A model generated the notes under the pieces. The model saw nothing but the letters and a program-made list of their open reading frames with translations, did no database searches and was not told the origin of the DNA. From an uncultured Planctomycetaceae bacterium (GTDB lineage Bacteria; Planctomycetota; Planctomycetia; Pirellulales; UBA1268), in NCBI GenBank assembly GCA_903917235.1, contig CAIWZS010000181.1, positions 1 through 37,362 on the forward strand: a stretch of 37,362 bases of DNA, read 5' to 3'. How positions within the stretch are numbered: the first letter of the stretch is position 1; every line of letters begins with the position of its first letter. Position numbers and translations under genes: made by a program. Shown one piece after another: positions 7,886 through 18,214 of the stretch.

Positions 7886-8529
7886 TCCGGCTCCCGGTAG
7901 ACGTAGGTCGTGTATTCCCAGAGCCCGTAGTCGGCGCGGAGCACGACGTGCCGGCTCACCTCCGCCTTGAGGAACGCCAGCAGCGTGTCGCAGGGGAGGT
8001 GGAAGAGGTCGTCGCGCTGCCAGTCGACGTGCCAGCTCATGACGTTGAACGCCAGTCCGATCCGGGCGCGCGAGTGGAGGGCGGTGATCATCCGCCGTGT
8101 GTGCTCCCACATCGCGTCCCACGACAGCGACCGCTTCTCGGTGAAGACCCCGTTCGCGACGACGAAGTCGGCGGTGGGCAGGGCGTCCGGTTCGCGAAGG
8201 ACGTCGACGCAGCGGAAGTCGAGATCGGGAAACTTCGCGCGGCAGAGGTCGATGAACCGCGGCGACAGGTCGGCACCGAGATACCGCACGTCGCCCGGAC
8301 CGTGCCGGCGCAGATGATCGACGAGATGGCCCGCGCCGCAGCCGAAATCGAGGAGCGAGGCGTCGGCCGGACGCGGGCGCCGGTCGAGAAGGCCGAGCAT
8401 GACGCGGTAGCGGGTCGTCGCGTCGTCGGCATCGGGCCAGTCCACCCCGCGGTGGGTGTCGCCGTGGGCGGCGAGGCACGCCTCGTAGTGCTCGACGAGC
8501 TCGAGGTAGGAGGGGCGGCAGGCGGTCAT
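7882..8529 (-). CDS. SAM-dependent class I methyltransferase
   Basis: 215 residues. Motif I is LLDFGCGAGHLVDHL (about 59-73), followed by YLGADLSPRFIDLCRAKFP. The acidic motif and FVVANGVFTEK follow in the expected order. The fold matches Methyltransf_11/25 type enzymes; the substrate is unknown. A strong GAGGAG lies 5 nt before ATG 8529. It sits 8 bp after the GNAT-like gene and overlaps the acyltransferase by 4 bp, so the three are co-translated. Its place in the operon suggests O- or N-methylation of a sugar or glycan end. Confidence 0.88.
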   Translation of the reverse strand: MTACRPSYLELVEHYEACLAAHGDTHRGVDWPDADDATTRYRVMLGLLDRRPRPADASLLDFGCGAGHLVDHLRRHGPGDVRYLGADLSPRFIDLCRAKFPDLDFRCVDVLREPDALPTADFVVANGVFTEKRSLSWDAMWEHTRRMITALHSRARIGLAFNVMSWHVDWQRDDLFHLPCDTLLAFLKAEVSRHVVLRADYGLWEYTTYVYREPE

Positions 8530-8537
8530 GGCGCTCC

Positions 8538-9515
8538 TCAGGCGGCCCGGTAGGCGGGAAAGAAGGAGGCGCGCGCCGCCTCGGCGGGTCCGCCCAGCCG
8601 GGCATACGCGACGCGATCGAGAATGCGGCCGCAGAGGCGCACCGGCGCGGTGCCGGTGGCCCAGCCGCGCTTGAACCGCTCGAGTCCGGCCGAGGCGGCG
8701 TGCGTGCCGGCACCCGCGCCGAGTCCGACGCGGCGGACGCCTCGCGCCGCGAGCGTCCCGACGACCTCGGCGAACATCGCATACGACGCGCGCACCCGGT
8801 ACCCGGTCTCGTCGTACGCGCCGAGGTGGTAGTAGGCGCGGTCGTCGTGCACCGCCCAGAGCGTCATGCCGACGACGGCGGCCTCGTGGACGGCCCGCAC
8901 GGCGAGCATGCCGGGGATCGCGAGCTGCGCGCGGAGCGACTCGGCGGGGAACGCGGCGGGACCGCTGATCGCGTGACGCTCGACGAGGTGCCCGTAGAGC
9001 CGCACCCAGTCGTCGGCCCAGCCGACGGCGCGATCGAGCACCTCCACCGTCGTCTCACGTCGGCCGAGGCGCACGTTGCGGCGATGGTGCTCGTCGAGCG
9101 GCGGCGGGCCGGCGGCGAGATCGATCACGTAGTGCGACTTGTATGGCCGGCAGAGGTCGGGAAAGGCGTTGCCGAGTGTGGCGTCGTCGATCTCGGCGAG
9201 CGGGTCGGTGACGGTCGTCACGCTCACGACGCCCGCGTTGCGATCGTCGGCCAGCGACGCGAGATCGTCGGGAAGCCGGTCCCACGCGTGACAGACGAGA
9301 AATGGATAGGGGCCAGCCGCATCGACGCGGCCGGAGTCGCCGATCGGGCGGACCAGGCACCATGCGCCGGACCGCTCGAGCGCGCGCGGCGTGCCGACAT
9401 GCCCGAGGGTCGCCGGGTACGCGGCACCCGCATAGCCTGCGTGCTGGCCGGTGCCACAGGCACCCCCGGCAGACCCCCACATGGCTCCGCGCACACCGGT
9501 TGCCGAATCGCCCAT
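8538..9515 (-). CDS. GNAT-fold acyltransferase (FemAB-like / Acetyltransf_6 type)
   Basis: 325 residues. The C-terminal half carries a GNAT/FemAB-like core: DEHHRRNVRLGRRE, then the acyl-CoA-region strand GMLAVRAVHEAAVVGMTLWAVHDDRAYYHLGAY, and the end GLERFKRGWATG. The last pattern, LxxFKxxWGxx, recurs at the end of FemAB-like GNAT proteins in polysaccharide loci. The first 60 residues are Gly/Ala-rich and less informative. The gene starts 1 bp after the stop of the upstream GT2, so the start relies on coupling rather than a Shine-Dalgarno. It probably acylates a sugar or attaches an amino acid in the cytoplasm; the donor is unknown. Confidence 0.75.
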   Translation of the reverse strand: MGDSATGVRGAMWGSAGGACGTGQHAGYAGAAYPATLGHVGTPRALERSGAWCLVRPIGDSGRVDAAGPYPFLVCHAWDRLPDDLASLADDRNAGVVSVTTVTDPLAEIDDATLGNAFPDLCRPYKSHYVIDLAAGPPPLDEHHRRNVRLGRRETTVEVLDRAVGWADDWVRLYGHLVERHAISGPAAFPAESLRAQLAIPGMLAVRAVHEAAVVGMTLWAVHDDRAYYHLGAYDETGYRVRASYAMFAEVVGTLAARGVRRVGLGAGAGTHAASAGLERFKRGWATGTAPVRLCGRILDRVAYARLGGPAEAARASFFPAYRAA

Positions 9516-9516
9516 G

Positions 9517-11388
9517 TCAGGCGGCCCGCCTTTCCCCGCCGGCGCCCCGCGGCCGGCGCGGGGGGGCGATGACCGTGGGTGCGGGGTGTGGCAGCGGACC
9601 GGCCACGAGGGAGGCCAACGCGACCCGCTTCCGTTCGCGCCACACCCGTGCGAGGCCGTCCGGCACGAACTCCGTGGGCGAGAGGTAGGGATGGAAGAAG
9701 TCGTCGCGGGCGAGGCTCGGCGCCCAGCGGGAGATGAAGAGGTCGCGCGCCGTTCCGCCGACGCGACGCGTCCGGCTCTCCCAGTGCACCGCCCGCACCC
9801 GCGGCGCGTAGACGACCTTCCAGCCGGCGCGCCGGAGCCGCAGGCAGAGATCGATGTCGTTGTAGTCGTTCGGAAAACGCTCGTCGAAGCCGCCGAGCTG
9901 CACGAACGCGGAGCGGCGCACGAGCACGCAGGCCGCCGTCACCGCCGAGAACTCCTGCAGCGATGCGACCCGGCCGAGGTAGCCCGGGTCGTCCGCCGGC
10001 CTGCCACGATGAAGGTGCAGGCACATCCGCTTGCGATCGAGGATCGCGCCGCCGTGCTGGAGATCGCCATCCGGATACCGCAGCCGTGCGCCGACCGCGG
10101 CGATCCTCGGGTCGAGCTCCGTGACCGCGACCAGGTCCGCCAGCCAGCCGGGCGAGAAGTCGGAGACGTCGTTGTTGAGGAAGAGGAGCCACGAGCCCTC
10201 GGTCGCCTTCACGGCGGCGTTGTTCATCGCGGCGAAGTTGAACGGGCCGGCGTAGGGGAACACGCGGAGGCGGGAGGCGGCCGACTCCCGCGCGAGGTAG
10301 TCGAGCAGGGCCGGCTCGTCGGACGCGTGGTCGATGACGGTCACGTCGTACGCGTCGTACCCCGCCTGCGCCCGCGCCGACTCGACGCACGTGGCCACGA
10401 GGTCGGCGCCGTTCTTCGTCGGAATGATGATCGACACCCGCGGGTTGTGGACCGCACGCGGGGCGACGTCGTGCACGCCCGGGCAGGCGTCGAGTGGACG
10501 CACGACCGCATCGATGCCACGCCGCGCGAGGGCGGCGGTGGCCATGGCGGCTCGGTCAGCCGCGATGGCGTGCTCGGCTGCGGCCGGACGCACGGGCAGC
10601 GCATTGAGCGGTTCGGCCACGTGGGCGACGTCGGCGAGCGTGAGGCCGCCGAGCGCCTCCAGCGCGATGGCGTAGAGCGCCCCGGGGCCGGTGGCCGGCT
10701 GCGGCTCCGTCGCCAGCCGCTCCACCGCGGCTGCCAGCACCTGCCGCTCGTAGACGACCATGGGCGCCACGACATCCCGCGCGAGCAGGTGGATCGGCGA
10801 GAAGCGCGGCTTCAGCTGCAGCTGCGTCGCGCCGGCGTCCCGCGTCGTGTCGTCGATCTCGACGTGGTCGGCGTACAGCGCCTGCGGACCCGGATGGCGG
10901 GCCCAGGTGGATGCGATCCAGAGCACGGCGTCGTCGCAGGGCACGGCCGCGGCATCCCAGACCGCGATCGGCGCGCCGCGTCCGGCGGCGAGCACCGCCC
11001 GCAGGCCGCGCGCGAGCGAGCCTCCCATGGTGTCGAGGTCGAGAAGGGTCGTGTCGGCAGCCTCGGCGACGCCGTCGAACTGGGCGAGCACCGCACGGGG
11101 TGCCAGCAGCGTGACGTGCGCGCAGGGGAGCGCCTGATCGAAGAGCGCGTCGAGGCAGCGGCGACTGGCCCGCGCCGCCTCCGGCGAGGTTTCGAGGCAC
11201 ACGGCCACCGCCTCGGGACGCGGCAGCGGGGCGGCACGCCGGGCCAGCGCGGCCAGATCGGTGCGGCCGGCGACCGCGACGGTGCGGCCGGTGCGCAGGA
11301 TGCGCAGCGCACTGCCCCGCAGGCGGCGCAGCGCGCGTTCGGCGCGCTTGAGCGGCGAGTCGGGCTTTCCGCGGGATGATCCTGCCAT
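9517..11388 (-). CDS. Large two-part glycosyltransferase, C-terminal GT2 domain
   Basis: 623 residues. Residues about 318-545 form a canonical GT2 catalytic domain: VSIIIPTKNGADLVATCVES, VIDHASDEPA, the NND metal motif near 405, LQHGGAILD, and DYNDIDLCLRLRRAGW near the acceptor site. Residues 60-300 look like a decayed or divergent first domain, with ALYADHVEIDD resembling the DXD strand of O-antigen GT2 proteins of this architecture. ATG 11388 has GGAG 7 nt upstream and lies 10 bp after the aminotransferase stop. It is a cytoplasmic or membrane-face enzyme that probably elongates the glycan. Sugar specificity is unknown. Confidence 0.88.
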   Translation of the reverse strand: MAGSSRGKPDSPLKRAERALRRLRGSALRILRTGRTVAVAGRTDLAALARRAAPLPRPEAVAVCLETSPEAARASRRCLDALFDQALPCAHVTLLAPRAVLAQFDGVAEAADTTLLDLDTMGGSLARGLRAVLAAGRGAPIAVWDAAAVPCDDAVLWIASTWARHPGPQALYADHVEIDDTTRDAGATQLQLKPRFSPIHLLARDVVAPMVVYERQVLAAAVERLATEPQPATGPGALYAIALEALGGLTLADVAHVAEPLNALPVRPAAAEHAIAADRAAMATAALARRGIDAVVRPLDACPGVHDVAPRAVHNPRVSIIIPTKNGADLVATCVESARAQAGYDAYDVTVIDHASDEPALLDYLARESAASRLRVFPYAGPFNFAAMNNAAVKATEGSWLLFLNNDVSDFSPGWLADLVAVTELDPRIAAVGARLRYPDGDLQHGGAILDRKRMCLHLHRGRPADDPGYLGRVASLQEFSAVTAACVLVRRSAFVQLGGFDERFPNDYNDIDLCLRLRRAGWKVVYAPRVRAVHWESRTRRVGGTARDLFISRWAPSLARDDFFHPYLSPTEFVPDGLARVWRERKRVALASLVAGPLPHPAPTVIAPPRRPRGAGGERRAA

Positions 11389-11398
11389 GCGTGCTCCG

Positions 11399-12631
11399 TC
11401 AGGCGGCGAGCCGCGCGCGGCGACCCTCGGAGAGCGCGTGACGGACGGCCCCGGCCCGCGCGCAGGCGGTGTCGAGGATGGTGCCGATCCGCGCGATGTC
11501 GGCCGCATCGACGCCCTCGCCCGTCGGGAAGGCGATGAGCCGTTCGGACAGCCGCTCGGTCACCGGCAGCACGACGGGTCGCGCGGCGTACGGGGCGCTG
11601 CGGTGGCAGCCCGGATGGAAGTAGCGGCGGGCGATCACGTTCTCCGCGTGCAGCACCGCCACGAGTTCGTCACGCGCAAGCGGGCACCGCGCGGGATCGA
11701 CGACCGCGATGAGGTACTGGAAGTTGTTGTCCTCGGCCTCGTCGTATTCGTAGAGCGAAAGGCCGGGAAGGCCGTCGAGCGCCTCCCGGTAGGCGACGCG
11801 ATTGGCCCGGTTGCGCGCCACGATCCGCTCGAGGCATTCGAGGCTCCCGATCCCCACCGCGGCGGAGAACTCGTCGAGCTTCGCGTTGGTGCCGAGCGCC
11901 ACGACGTTGTCATAGCCCGCGAAGCCGAAGTTCCGCATGAGGCGCAGGCGTGCCGCGAGGTCGCGGTCGGGCGTGAGGATCGCGCCCCCTTCGAGGCTCT
12001 GCACGAGCTTCGTGGCGTGGAAGCTCACGACCGAGGCCGTGCCGAGGCCACCCATCGGACGACCCCGGTGGGTGCAGCCGAGCGCGTGGGCGGCATCGAA
12101 GACGAGGGGAATGCCCCGTGCCACCGCGAGGGCCTCGAGCGCCTCGACGGGACACATGCGGCCCCACAGGTGCACGCCCACGATCGCGGCCGTGCGGTCG
12201 GACATCGTGGCCGCGACCGAGTCGGCATCGAGCACGTGCGTGTCCTCGTCCACATCGGCGAACACCGGCTCGCACCCCTCCCAGGCGCAGGCGTGCGCCG
12301 TGGCGATGAACGTGAACGACGGGAGGACCACCTCGCCTGCCACGCCGAGGGCCTTGAGCAGGAGCTGCATGCCGATCGTGGCGTTGCACACGGCCACGGC
12401 CTCGACGCCGCCGCTCATCTCCCCGAGTCGCGCCTCGAACTCCCGCGCGAACGGGCCGTCGTTCGTGAGCCGCCGCGCGTCGAGCATCGCGTCGAGCCGC
12501 GCATGGAGGGTGGCTCGGTCGGGGATGCCGGGCGTGCCCACGTAGCGCGGGGAGGCGAAGGCGGGCGGACCGCCGCACACCGCCAGCTCCGGCGGGGAAC
12601 GCGACGCATCGGACACGGATCGATGGTGCAT
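11399..12631 (-). CDS. DegT/DnrJ/EryC1/StrS-family PLP-dependent sugar aminotransferase
   Basis: 410 residues, the usual length for the family. The PLP lysine is K208 in SFHATKLVQSLEGG. The ring-binding Asp is D179 in LVFDAAHALG. VCNATIGMQLLLKAL forms the phosphate-binding loop, and NFGFAGYDNVVALGTNAKLDEFSAAVG follows. The enzyme transfers an amino group from glutamate to a 4-keto (or 3-keto) 6-deoxy nucleotide sugar. It is the next gene after gmd, whose product is a GDP-4-keto-6-deoxymannose, so a GDP-perosamine synthase role is attractive. However, FHATK-type active sites are, as far as I recall, also common in dTDP-sugar enzymes. The first 30 residues are extra and the Shine-Dalgarno is weak, so a slightly later start is possible. 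Confidence 0.92.
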   Translation of the reverse strand: MHHRSVSDASRSPPELAVCGGPPAFASPRYVGTPGIPDRATLHARLDAMLDARRLTNDGPFAREFEARLGEMSGGVEAVAVCNATIGMQLLLKALGVAGEVVLPSFTFIATAHACAWEGCEPVFADVDEDTHVLDADSVAATMSDRTAAIVGVHLWGRMCPVEALEALAVARGIPLVFDAAHALGCTHRGRPMGGLGTASVVSFHATKLVQSLEGGAILTPDRDLAARLRLMRNFGFAGYDNVVALGTNAKLDEFSAAVGIGSLECLERIVARNRANRVAYREALDGLPGLSLYEYDEAEDNNFQYLIAVVDPARCPLARDELVAVLHAENVIARRYFHPGCHRSAPYAARPVVLPVTERLSERLIAFPTGEGVDAADIARIGTILDTACARAGAVRHALSEGRRARLAA

Positions 12632-12682
12632 GGGGGTGTCCGGCAGTGCGGATGACGACGGGGTGACGGGGCTCCGACCGTC

Positions 12683-13903
<1,221 letters not shown>

Positions 13904-15040
13904 TCAGGCGCAGGCTGCGGTCGGCTGCCGTCCGAGCAGGTCGTCGTAGATCCGGGCGTAGCCCCGCGCGGTCTCGCGCCACGAGAAGGTGGCCACGTGG
14001 GCCCGCGCGCGGTCGCCGAAGTGCGGGTCGCGTGCGGCCGCCTCCATGCCGGCACGGTACGTGGCGGCCAGCGCGGGCCCGTCGTACGAATCGAAGAAGA
14101 AGCCGTGGTCCCCGGCGATCTCCGGCAGGCTCGTCGCCCGCGACATGAAGACCGGCTTGCCGCACTGCATCGCCTCGAGCACGGGGAAGCCGAAGCCCTC
14201 GGCGCGTGACGGAAACAGGAACGCCTCGCAGTGCTCGTAGAGCCACTGTCGATCGCCGTCGGAGACCTCCCCGGGCAGGACCACGCGGTCGGCGAGGCGG
14301 CGGCGGGTCACCTCCTCGCGCAGGAAGCCGCCGTACGGGGTCGTGACCTTTCCGGCGACCACCAGCCGCGGTCCCGGCAGTTCCTCGAGCATGTCGAAGA
14401 GCACGTGGAAGTTCTTGTGGGGCAGGGCGTTGCCGATCGAGAGCAGGAAGGGACCGGCCGGCAGGAAGTCGGGCCGCCGCGGCGACGGGTCGGGGGGGGA
14501 CGAGAGACCGAGTGGCACGACGTGGACCGGCGTGCCGTGGAGGTCGACGTGCTCCGCCAGGTCGCGGGCGACGAACGCCGAGTCGGTGACGATCGCCGTC
14601 GCACGCCGCACGCGCGCCTCGATGTCGGCGAGCTTGCGGCGGATGCGGTCGGGAGCGCGCTCGGCGCCGTCCTCGTGCAGGAAGTTCAGGTCATGGATGG
14701 TGAGCAGCACCGGCACGCGGTCGTCGAGCGGCAGGTACTTCGACATCTGGTTGGTGACGTGCCAGAGCGCCACGTCCGACGGCGGCAGGAAGGGACGCAC
14801 CCATGGCCTGAGGTGGCGACGCAGGTATTCCTTGCGCCAGGGTCGCACGTCGATCCGCGCGAACGACCGGCCGGGGAAGTGGCGTTCCGCACCCTGCGGC
14901 AGGAGGAACACCGGCTCGAAGCGGCCGCGGGCGTCGTCGAGCAGGCCGCGGCCGAGATGGAGCGAGAATCGTCCCAGCCCACAGTTGATGTGGCGGAGCT
15001 TCTCGAGATCGACGACGACGCGCGGCAGCGGCGATGCCAT
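13904..15040 (-). CDS. Family 4 (GT-B) glycosyltransferase
   Basis: 378 residues. The C-terminal nucleotide-sugar domain has PFLLSIGNALPHKNFHVLF, RLVVAGKV and the EX7E motif EGFGFPVLE (about 281-289), followed by MQCGKPVFMSRATSLPEI. These are typical of mannosyl- and rhamnosyl-transferases of family GT4. The N-terminal acceptor domain starts VVVDLEKLRHINCGLGRFSLHLGRGL and includes LLTIHDLNFLHED. The frame stays open far upstream, but ATG 15040 is followed directly by the first beta strand. It is the first gene of the minus-strand glycan cluster, divergent from icd, with 198 bp before gmd. It acts at the cytoplasmic membrane face; the donor may be a GDP-sugar, unproven. Confidence 0.9.
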   Translation of the reverse strand: MASPLPRVVVDLEKLRHINCGLGRFSLHLGRGLLDDARGRFEPVFLLPQGAERHFPGRSFARIDVRPWRKEYLRRHLRPWVRPFLPPSDVALWHVTNQMSKYLPLDDRVPVLLTIHDLNFLHEDGAERAPDRIRRKLADIEARVRRATAIVTDSAFVARDLAEHVDLHGTPVHVVPLGLSSPPDPSPRRPDFLPAGPFLLSIGNALPHKNFHVLFDMLEELPGPRLVVAGKVTTPYGGFLREEVTRRRLADRVVLPGEVSDGDRQWLYEHCEAFLFPSRAEGFGFPVLEAMQCGKPVFMSRATSLPEIAGDHGFFFDSYDGPALAATYRAGMEAAARDPHFGDRARAHVATFSWRETARGYARIYDDLLGRQPTAACA

Positions 15041-15247
15041 GGATGGCGCTTCCCTGCGAACGACGGGCCCATCCGCATCTTGGCGACCGACCGGCCGGCG
15101 CCCAAGAGCGGTTCCGGGCGGTGCGCGGGTGCTTCTGCCGCCGTGGCTCCACGGGCCCGTGGGAAGCCCGGGAACGGATTGGTACAACTCCGCCGCGACG
15201 ACGGTCATCGGTGAGCCCGTCGCGTCGACATCCGTGGGGGTTTGGGC

Positions 15248-16486
15248 ATGGCAGGCACGAGCGCCGGCAAGACGGGCAGGATCACCGTGCGGGGGCCGAT
15301 CGTCGACCTCGATGGCGACGAGATGACGCGGATCATCTGGCAGTTCATCAAGGACCGCCTGATCCTGCCCTACCTCGACGTCGAGCTGCGTTCGTTCGAC
15401 CTCTCGATCCAGAACCGCGACGCCACGGAGGACCGCGTGACCGTGGACGCCGCCCACGCGATCCAGGCATGCGGCGTGGGGGTGAAGTGCGCGACGATCA
15501 CGCCCGACGAGGCCCGCGTGAAGGAGTTCGGCCTCCGGAAGATGTGGAAGAGCCCCAACGGCACGATCCGCAACATCCTCGGGGGCGTGATCTTCCGCGA
15601 GCCGATCATCATCTCGAACATCCCGCGGCTCGTGCCCGGCTGGACGAAGCCGATCGTGGTGGGCCGTCACGCCTTCGGCGACCAGTACCGGGCGACCGAC
15701 ACGCGCATCCCGGGGCCGGGGGCGCTCACGCTCACGTTCACGCCGGCCGACGGCTCGGCCCCCATGGAGCTCCAGGTCTACGACTTTCCGTCGAGTGGCG
15801 TGGCGCTGGCCATGTACAACCTCGACGACTCGATTCGTGACTTCGCCCGCGCGAGCTTCCGCTACGGCCTCGTCAGGCGGTATCCGGTCTACCTGTCGAC
15901 GAAGAACACGATCCTCAAGGCCTACGACGGCCGCTTCAAGGACATCTTCCAGGAGGTCTTCGACGCGGAATTCCGGGCGGAGTTCACGGCCCACGGCCTG
16001 ACGTATGAGCACCGCCTCATCGACGACATGGTGGCCTCGGCGCTCAAGTGGGAGGGGGGCTACGTCTGGGCCTGCAAGAACTACGACGGCGACGTGCAGA
16101 GCGACATCGTGGCCCAGGGCTTCGGGTCGCTGGGGCTCATGACGAGCGTGCTCATGACGCCCGACGGGCGCACCGTCGAGGCGGAGGCCGCGCACGGCAC
16201 CGTGACGCGGCACTACCGCCAGCACCAGCAGGGCAAGCCGACCTCCACCAATCCCATTGCCTCCATCTTCGCCTGGACCCGCGGCCTCGCGCATCGCGGC
16301 ACGCTCGACGAGACGCCCGAGGTGACCCGGTTTGCCGAGACGCTCGAACGCGTGTGCATCGAGACGGTGGAGGCGGGGAAGATGACGAAGGACCTGGCGA
16401 TCCTCGTCGGCCCCGGACAGGAGCATCTGACGACGGAGGCGTTTCTCGCCGCCGTCGATGCCGGGCTCCGCGCCGCGATCGGTTGA
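15248..16486 (+). CDS. icd: NADP-dependent isocitrate dehydrogenase, eukaryote-like homodimeric type
   Basis: 412 residues, close to the usual length of the cytosolic/mitochondrial-type enzyme. Diagnostic stretches are [13 protein letters not shown] near the N-terminus, the isocitrate-binding [29 protein letters not shown], and the NADP-binding [10 protein letters not shown] followed by [17 protein letters not shown]. It oxidatively decarboxylates isocitrate to 2-oxoglutarate with NADP in the TCA cycle. The ATG at 15248 has a G-rich run just upstream; an in-frame TTG two codons earlier is less likely. It is a housekeeping gene inserted between glycan and secretion genes, and divergent from the GT4 gene with about 207 bp between them. 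Confidence 0.97.
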   Translation: MAGTSAGKTGRITVRGPIVDLDGDEMTRIIWQFIKDRLILPYLDVELRSFDLSIQNRDATEDRVTVDAAHAIQACGVGVKCATITPDEARVKEFGLRKMWKSPNGTIRNILGGVIFREPIIISNIPRLVPGWTKPIVVGRHAFGDQYRATDTRIPGPGALTLTFTPADGSAPMELQVYDFPSSGVALAMYNLDDSIRDFARASFRYGLVRRYPVYLSTKNTILKAYDGRFKDIFQEVFDAEFRAEFTAHGLTYEHRLIDDMVASALKWEGGYVWACKNYDGDVQSDIVAQGFGSLGLMTSVLMTPDGRTVEAEAAHGTVTRHYRQHQQGKPTSTNPIASIFAWTRGLAHRGTLDETPEVTRFAETLERVCIETVEAGKMTKDLAILVGPGQEHLTTEAFLAAVDAGLRAAIG

Positions 16487-16670
16487 GCCGCGAGGCGGCG
16501 GGTCCGCGCGGGCGGCGGTGCATGCGCGTGATGGTGGCAGGCTGGCGAGTGCCCACAGGCGGGGCAAGGTCTGCGTTTTCGATCTTGCGACGGCGCTGCC
16601 GCGGCCGATATCCCCCCACGGATGGATCCGTTCGTTCGCCCCTCGCGCCGGTCCCGGTGCGTCACCCGCC

Positions 16671-16675
16671 AGGAG
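16671..16675 (+). promoter_or_regulatory. Shine-Dalgarno AGGAG for the GTG start at 16683
   Basis: AGGAG sits 7 nt before GTG 16683. The frame is open for 75 codons upstream with no homology, so this site, together with the motif that follows, decides the start. Confidence 0.75.
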
Positions 16676-16682
16676 ATTTGCC

Positions 16683-17723
16683 GTGGCCAGCCTGCCCTTC
16701 GGTCGCACCCCGGTGCCCCAGAGTCGTCGTCGCCCGCTGTCGCTCGAGTCGCTCGAGTCACGCGCGCTGCTCGCCGGTGTTCCCTTCTCGTCCATTCCCG
16801 ACCTCGTCGCGGCCAGTGACGCCGGGACGTCGGCGACCGACAACAGGACGAATGTCTCGGCCCCGACGTTCACGGGCACGGCCCGCAACGCGCAGTCGGT
16901 GAAGATCTTCGTGGGTCGCACCGAGGTCGGCACGGCGCCGGTCGTCGACGGACGCTGGTCGTTCACGCATCCCGGGTTCGCCGATGGCCGCTACACCGTG
17001 CTAGCCCAGCCGGTCGGTGAGGGCGGCACGACCGGCCGGCTCACGGCCGCGCTGCCGATCGAGATTCGCACCGCGGCTCCGGCGACGCCCTCGCTCGGGA
17101 TCGTGCAGGCGGGTGTCAGGCCCTCGCAGGCGGGTTCTGCCGCGACCAACCTGGCGCGGCCCGTCTTCAACGGTCTCGGCCCGACGGGCGGCACCGTCGA
17201 GGTCTTCGTGGACGGCTCGTCGGTCGGCCGCGGTGTCGTCGGGAACGGTCGCCAGTTCGTCGTCCGTCCGGCCGCGTCACTCGCCAGCGGCCAGCGGGCG
17301 GTGACCGCCGTGGCGTCGGACGTCTTCGGGAACCGAAGCGCCGCGGCCACGCTCGCGCTGGCGGTCGACGCCGAAGCGCCGACGGTCGTGTCGATCGTCC
17401 GCACATCGTTCGACACGCTCACGGCGACCTTCAGTGAGGCCGTGAAGGGCGTCACGCCGGGCAATTTCCGGTTCTCCGGCCGCACGTCCGACGGCTTCGC
17501 CATCTCCTCGAGGCCTCTGACCGACGGGCAGTTGCGGATGTTCGTGGGTACGATCACCGGTCAGTTGTCGGCCGATGGTCGCACCTACACGCTGCGGGCC
17601 CCGAATCTCGACCTCGCGGCCGGCACATTCTCGCTGACGTTGCCGAAGGGCGCCGTCACCGACCTCGCCGGCAATCGCCTCGCCAACGCGGGCACGCTGA
17701 CGGTCGAGGTCGAGGGCGCGTGA
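16683..17723 (+). CDS. Secreted/surface protein with planctomycete LEPR-like N-terminal motif and Ig-like domains
   Basis: 346 residues starting at GTG. Residues 15-32 contain RRRPLSLESLESRALLAG, which matches the LExLExRxLLAG pattern (LEPR-XLL type) found at the N-terminus of many planctomycete extracellular proteins and thought to act in export or sorting. Two Ig-like beta-sandwich units follow (PTFTGTARNAQSVKIFVG..., PVFNGLGPTGGTVEVFVDG...). The C-terminal third, from DAEAPTVVSIVRTSFDTLTATFSEAV to AVTDLAGNRLAN, resembles SwmB/Big-type domains. There are no catalytic motifs; a role in adhesion or surface structure is likely. It stands alone between icd and the pseudopilin and ends 45 bp before a perfect hairpin. 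Confidence 0.82.
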   Translation: MASLPFGRTPVPQSRRRPLSLESLESRALLAGVPFSSIPDLVAASDAGTSATDNRTNVSAPTFTGTARNAQSVKIFVGRTEVGTAPVVDGRWSFTHPGFADGRYTVLAQPVGEGGTTGRLTAALPIEIRTAAPATPSLGIVQAGVRPSQAGSAATNLARPVFNGLGPTGGTVEVFVDGSSVGRGVVGNGRQFVVRPAASLASGQRAVTAVASDVFGNRSAAATLALAVDAEAPTVVSIVRTSFDTLTATFSEAVKGVTPGNFRFSGRTSDGFAISSRPLTDGQLRMFVGTITGQLSADGRTYTLRAPNLDLAAGTFSLTLPKGAVTDLAGNRLANAGTLTVEVEGA

Positions 17724-17768
17724 GCGTCGCCCCGCAGGCCGTCGCTCCATGACGTCGCATCGGTTCAC

Positions 17769-17801
17769 GCGGTCTCCCGCACGAAGGGTGCGGGAGACCG
17801 C
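17769..17801 (+). terminator. Perfect 13-bp hairpin after the LEPR-like gene
   Basis: GCGGTCTCCCGCA pairs exactly with TGCGGGAGACCGC around a 7-nt loop, 45 bp after the stop at 17723. There is no T-run, so it is either a GC-only terminator or a 3'-end stabiliser. Confidence 0.7.
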
Positions 17802-17814
17802 GGTGGCCGGGTGC

Positions 17815-17831
17815 GGGGCGCGCCGCGCCCC
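17815..17831 (+). terminator. Second short GC hairpin
   Basis: GGGGCGC and GCGCCCC form a 7-bp stem around GCC, 13 bp after the first hairpin. It may act with it as a tandem terminator. Confidence 0.45.
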
Positions 17832-17889
17832 GGTGTCGGGTCAGCCCCTGCCCCGTTCGGCAAGCCCGAAAAACGTGAGCCCGAAAACG

Positions 17890-17917
17890 TTGACGGGGCT
17901 TCGCGTGTTCGTACAGT
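17890..17917 (+). promoter_or_regulatory. Candidate sigma70 promoter upstream of the pseudopilin
   Basis: TTGACG (5/6 to consensus) and TACAGT (4/6) with 16-bp spacing, preceded by A-rich sequence. The predicted transcript would have a leader of about 290 nt before ATG 18215. Confidence 0.45.
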
Positions 17918-18214
17918 TGGGGGCATGGCACAGGTGTGCCTCGACCCATCCCGTCATGCCAGCCATTCGGCTCGTCCCGCGGCTGTGACGGACAACGTGG
18001 ACGCGCCCCCATGGTCGCCGAAGCCCGTCGCCAGTTGTCTGGGTCCTTATGCGGAGCTGTCGTCGCACGCACGGGCCGCCCAGCCACGCGCGGACAGCAC
18101 GCCGTCGGGCCGCGTTTCGCAGACTGCGGAACACGTCTCCCCGAGCAGGATGCGAGGAGTGCCAACCGCGGAAACCCGCCGTGTTTCCACCGGTCGGCCA
18201 AGTGGACAAAGGCC

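Larger units (their letters stand above)
17724..18214 (+). other. 491-bp non-coding gap with two hairpins and a promoter-like element
   Basis: Holds the hairpins at 17769-17801 and 17815-17831, then an A-rich patch with a near-repeat (GCCCGAAAAACGT / GCCCGAAAACGT, 17867-17891) and a promoter-like pair. About 290 bp then run to the pseudopilin start, with open frames but no recognisable protein. Confidence 0.6.

Noticed and set aside
15041-16966. Antisense open frame that would extend the GT4 gene upstream through icd
   Set aside because: It runs opposite a clear isocitrate dehydrogenase; GT4 homology begins at the ATG at 15040.
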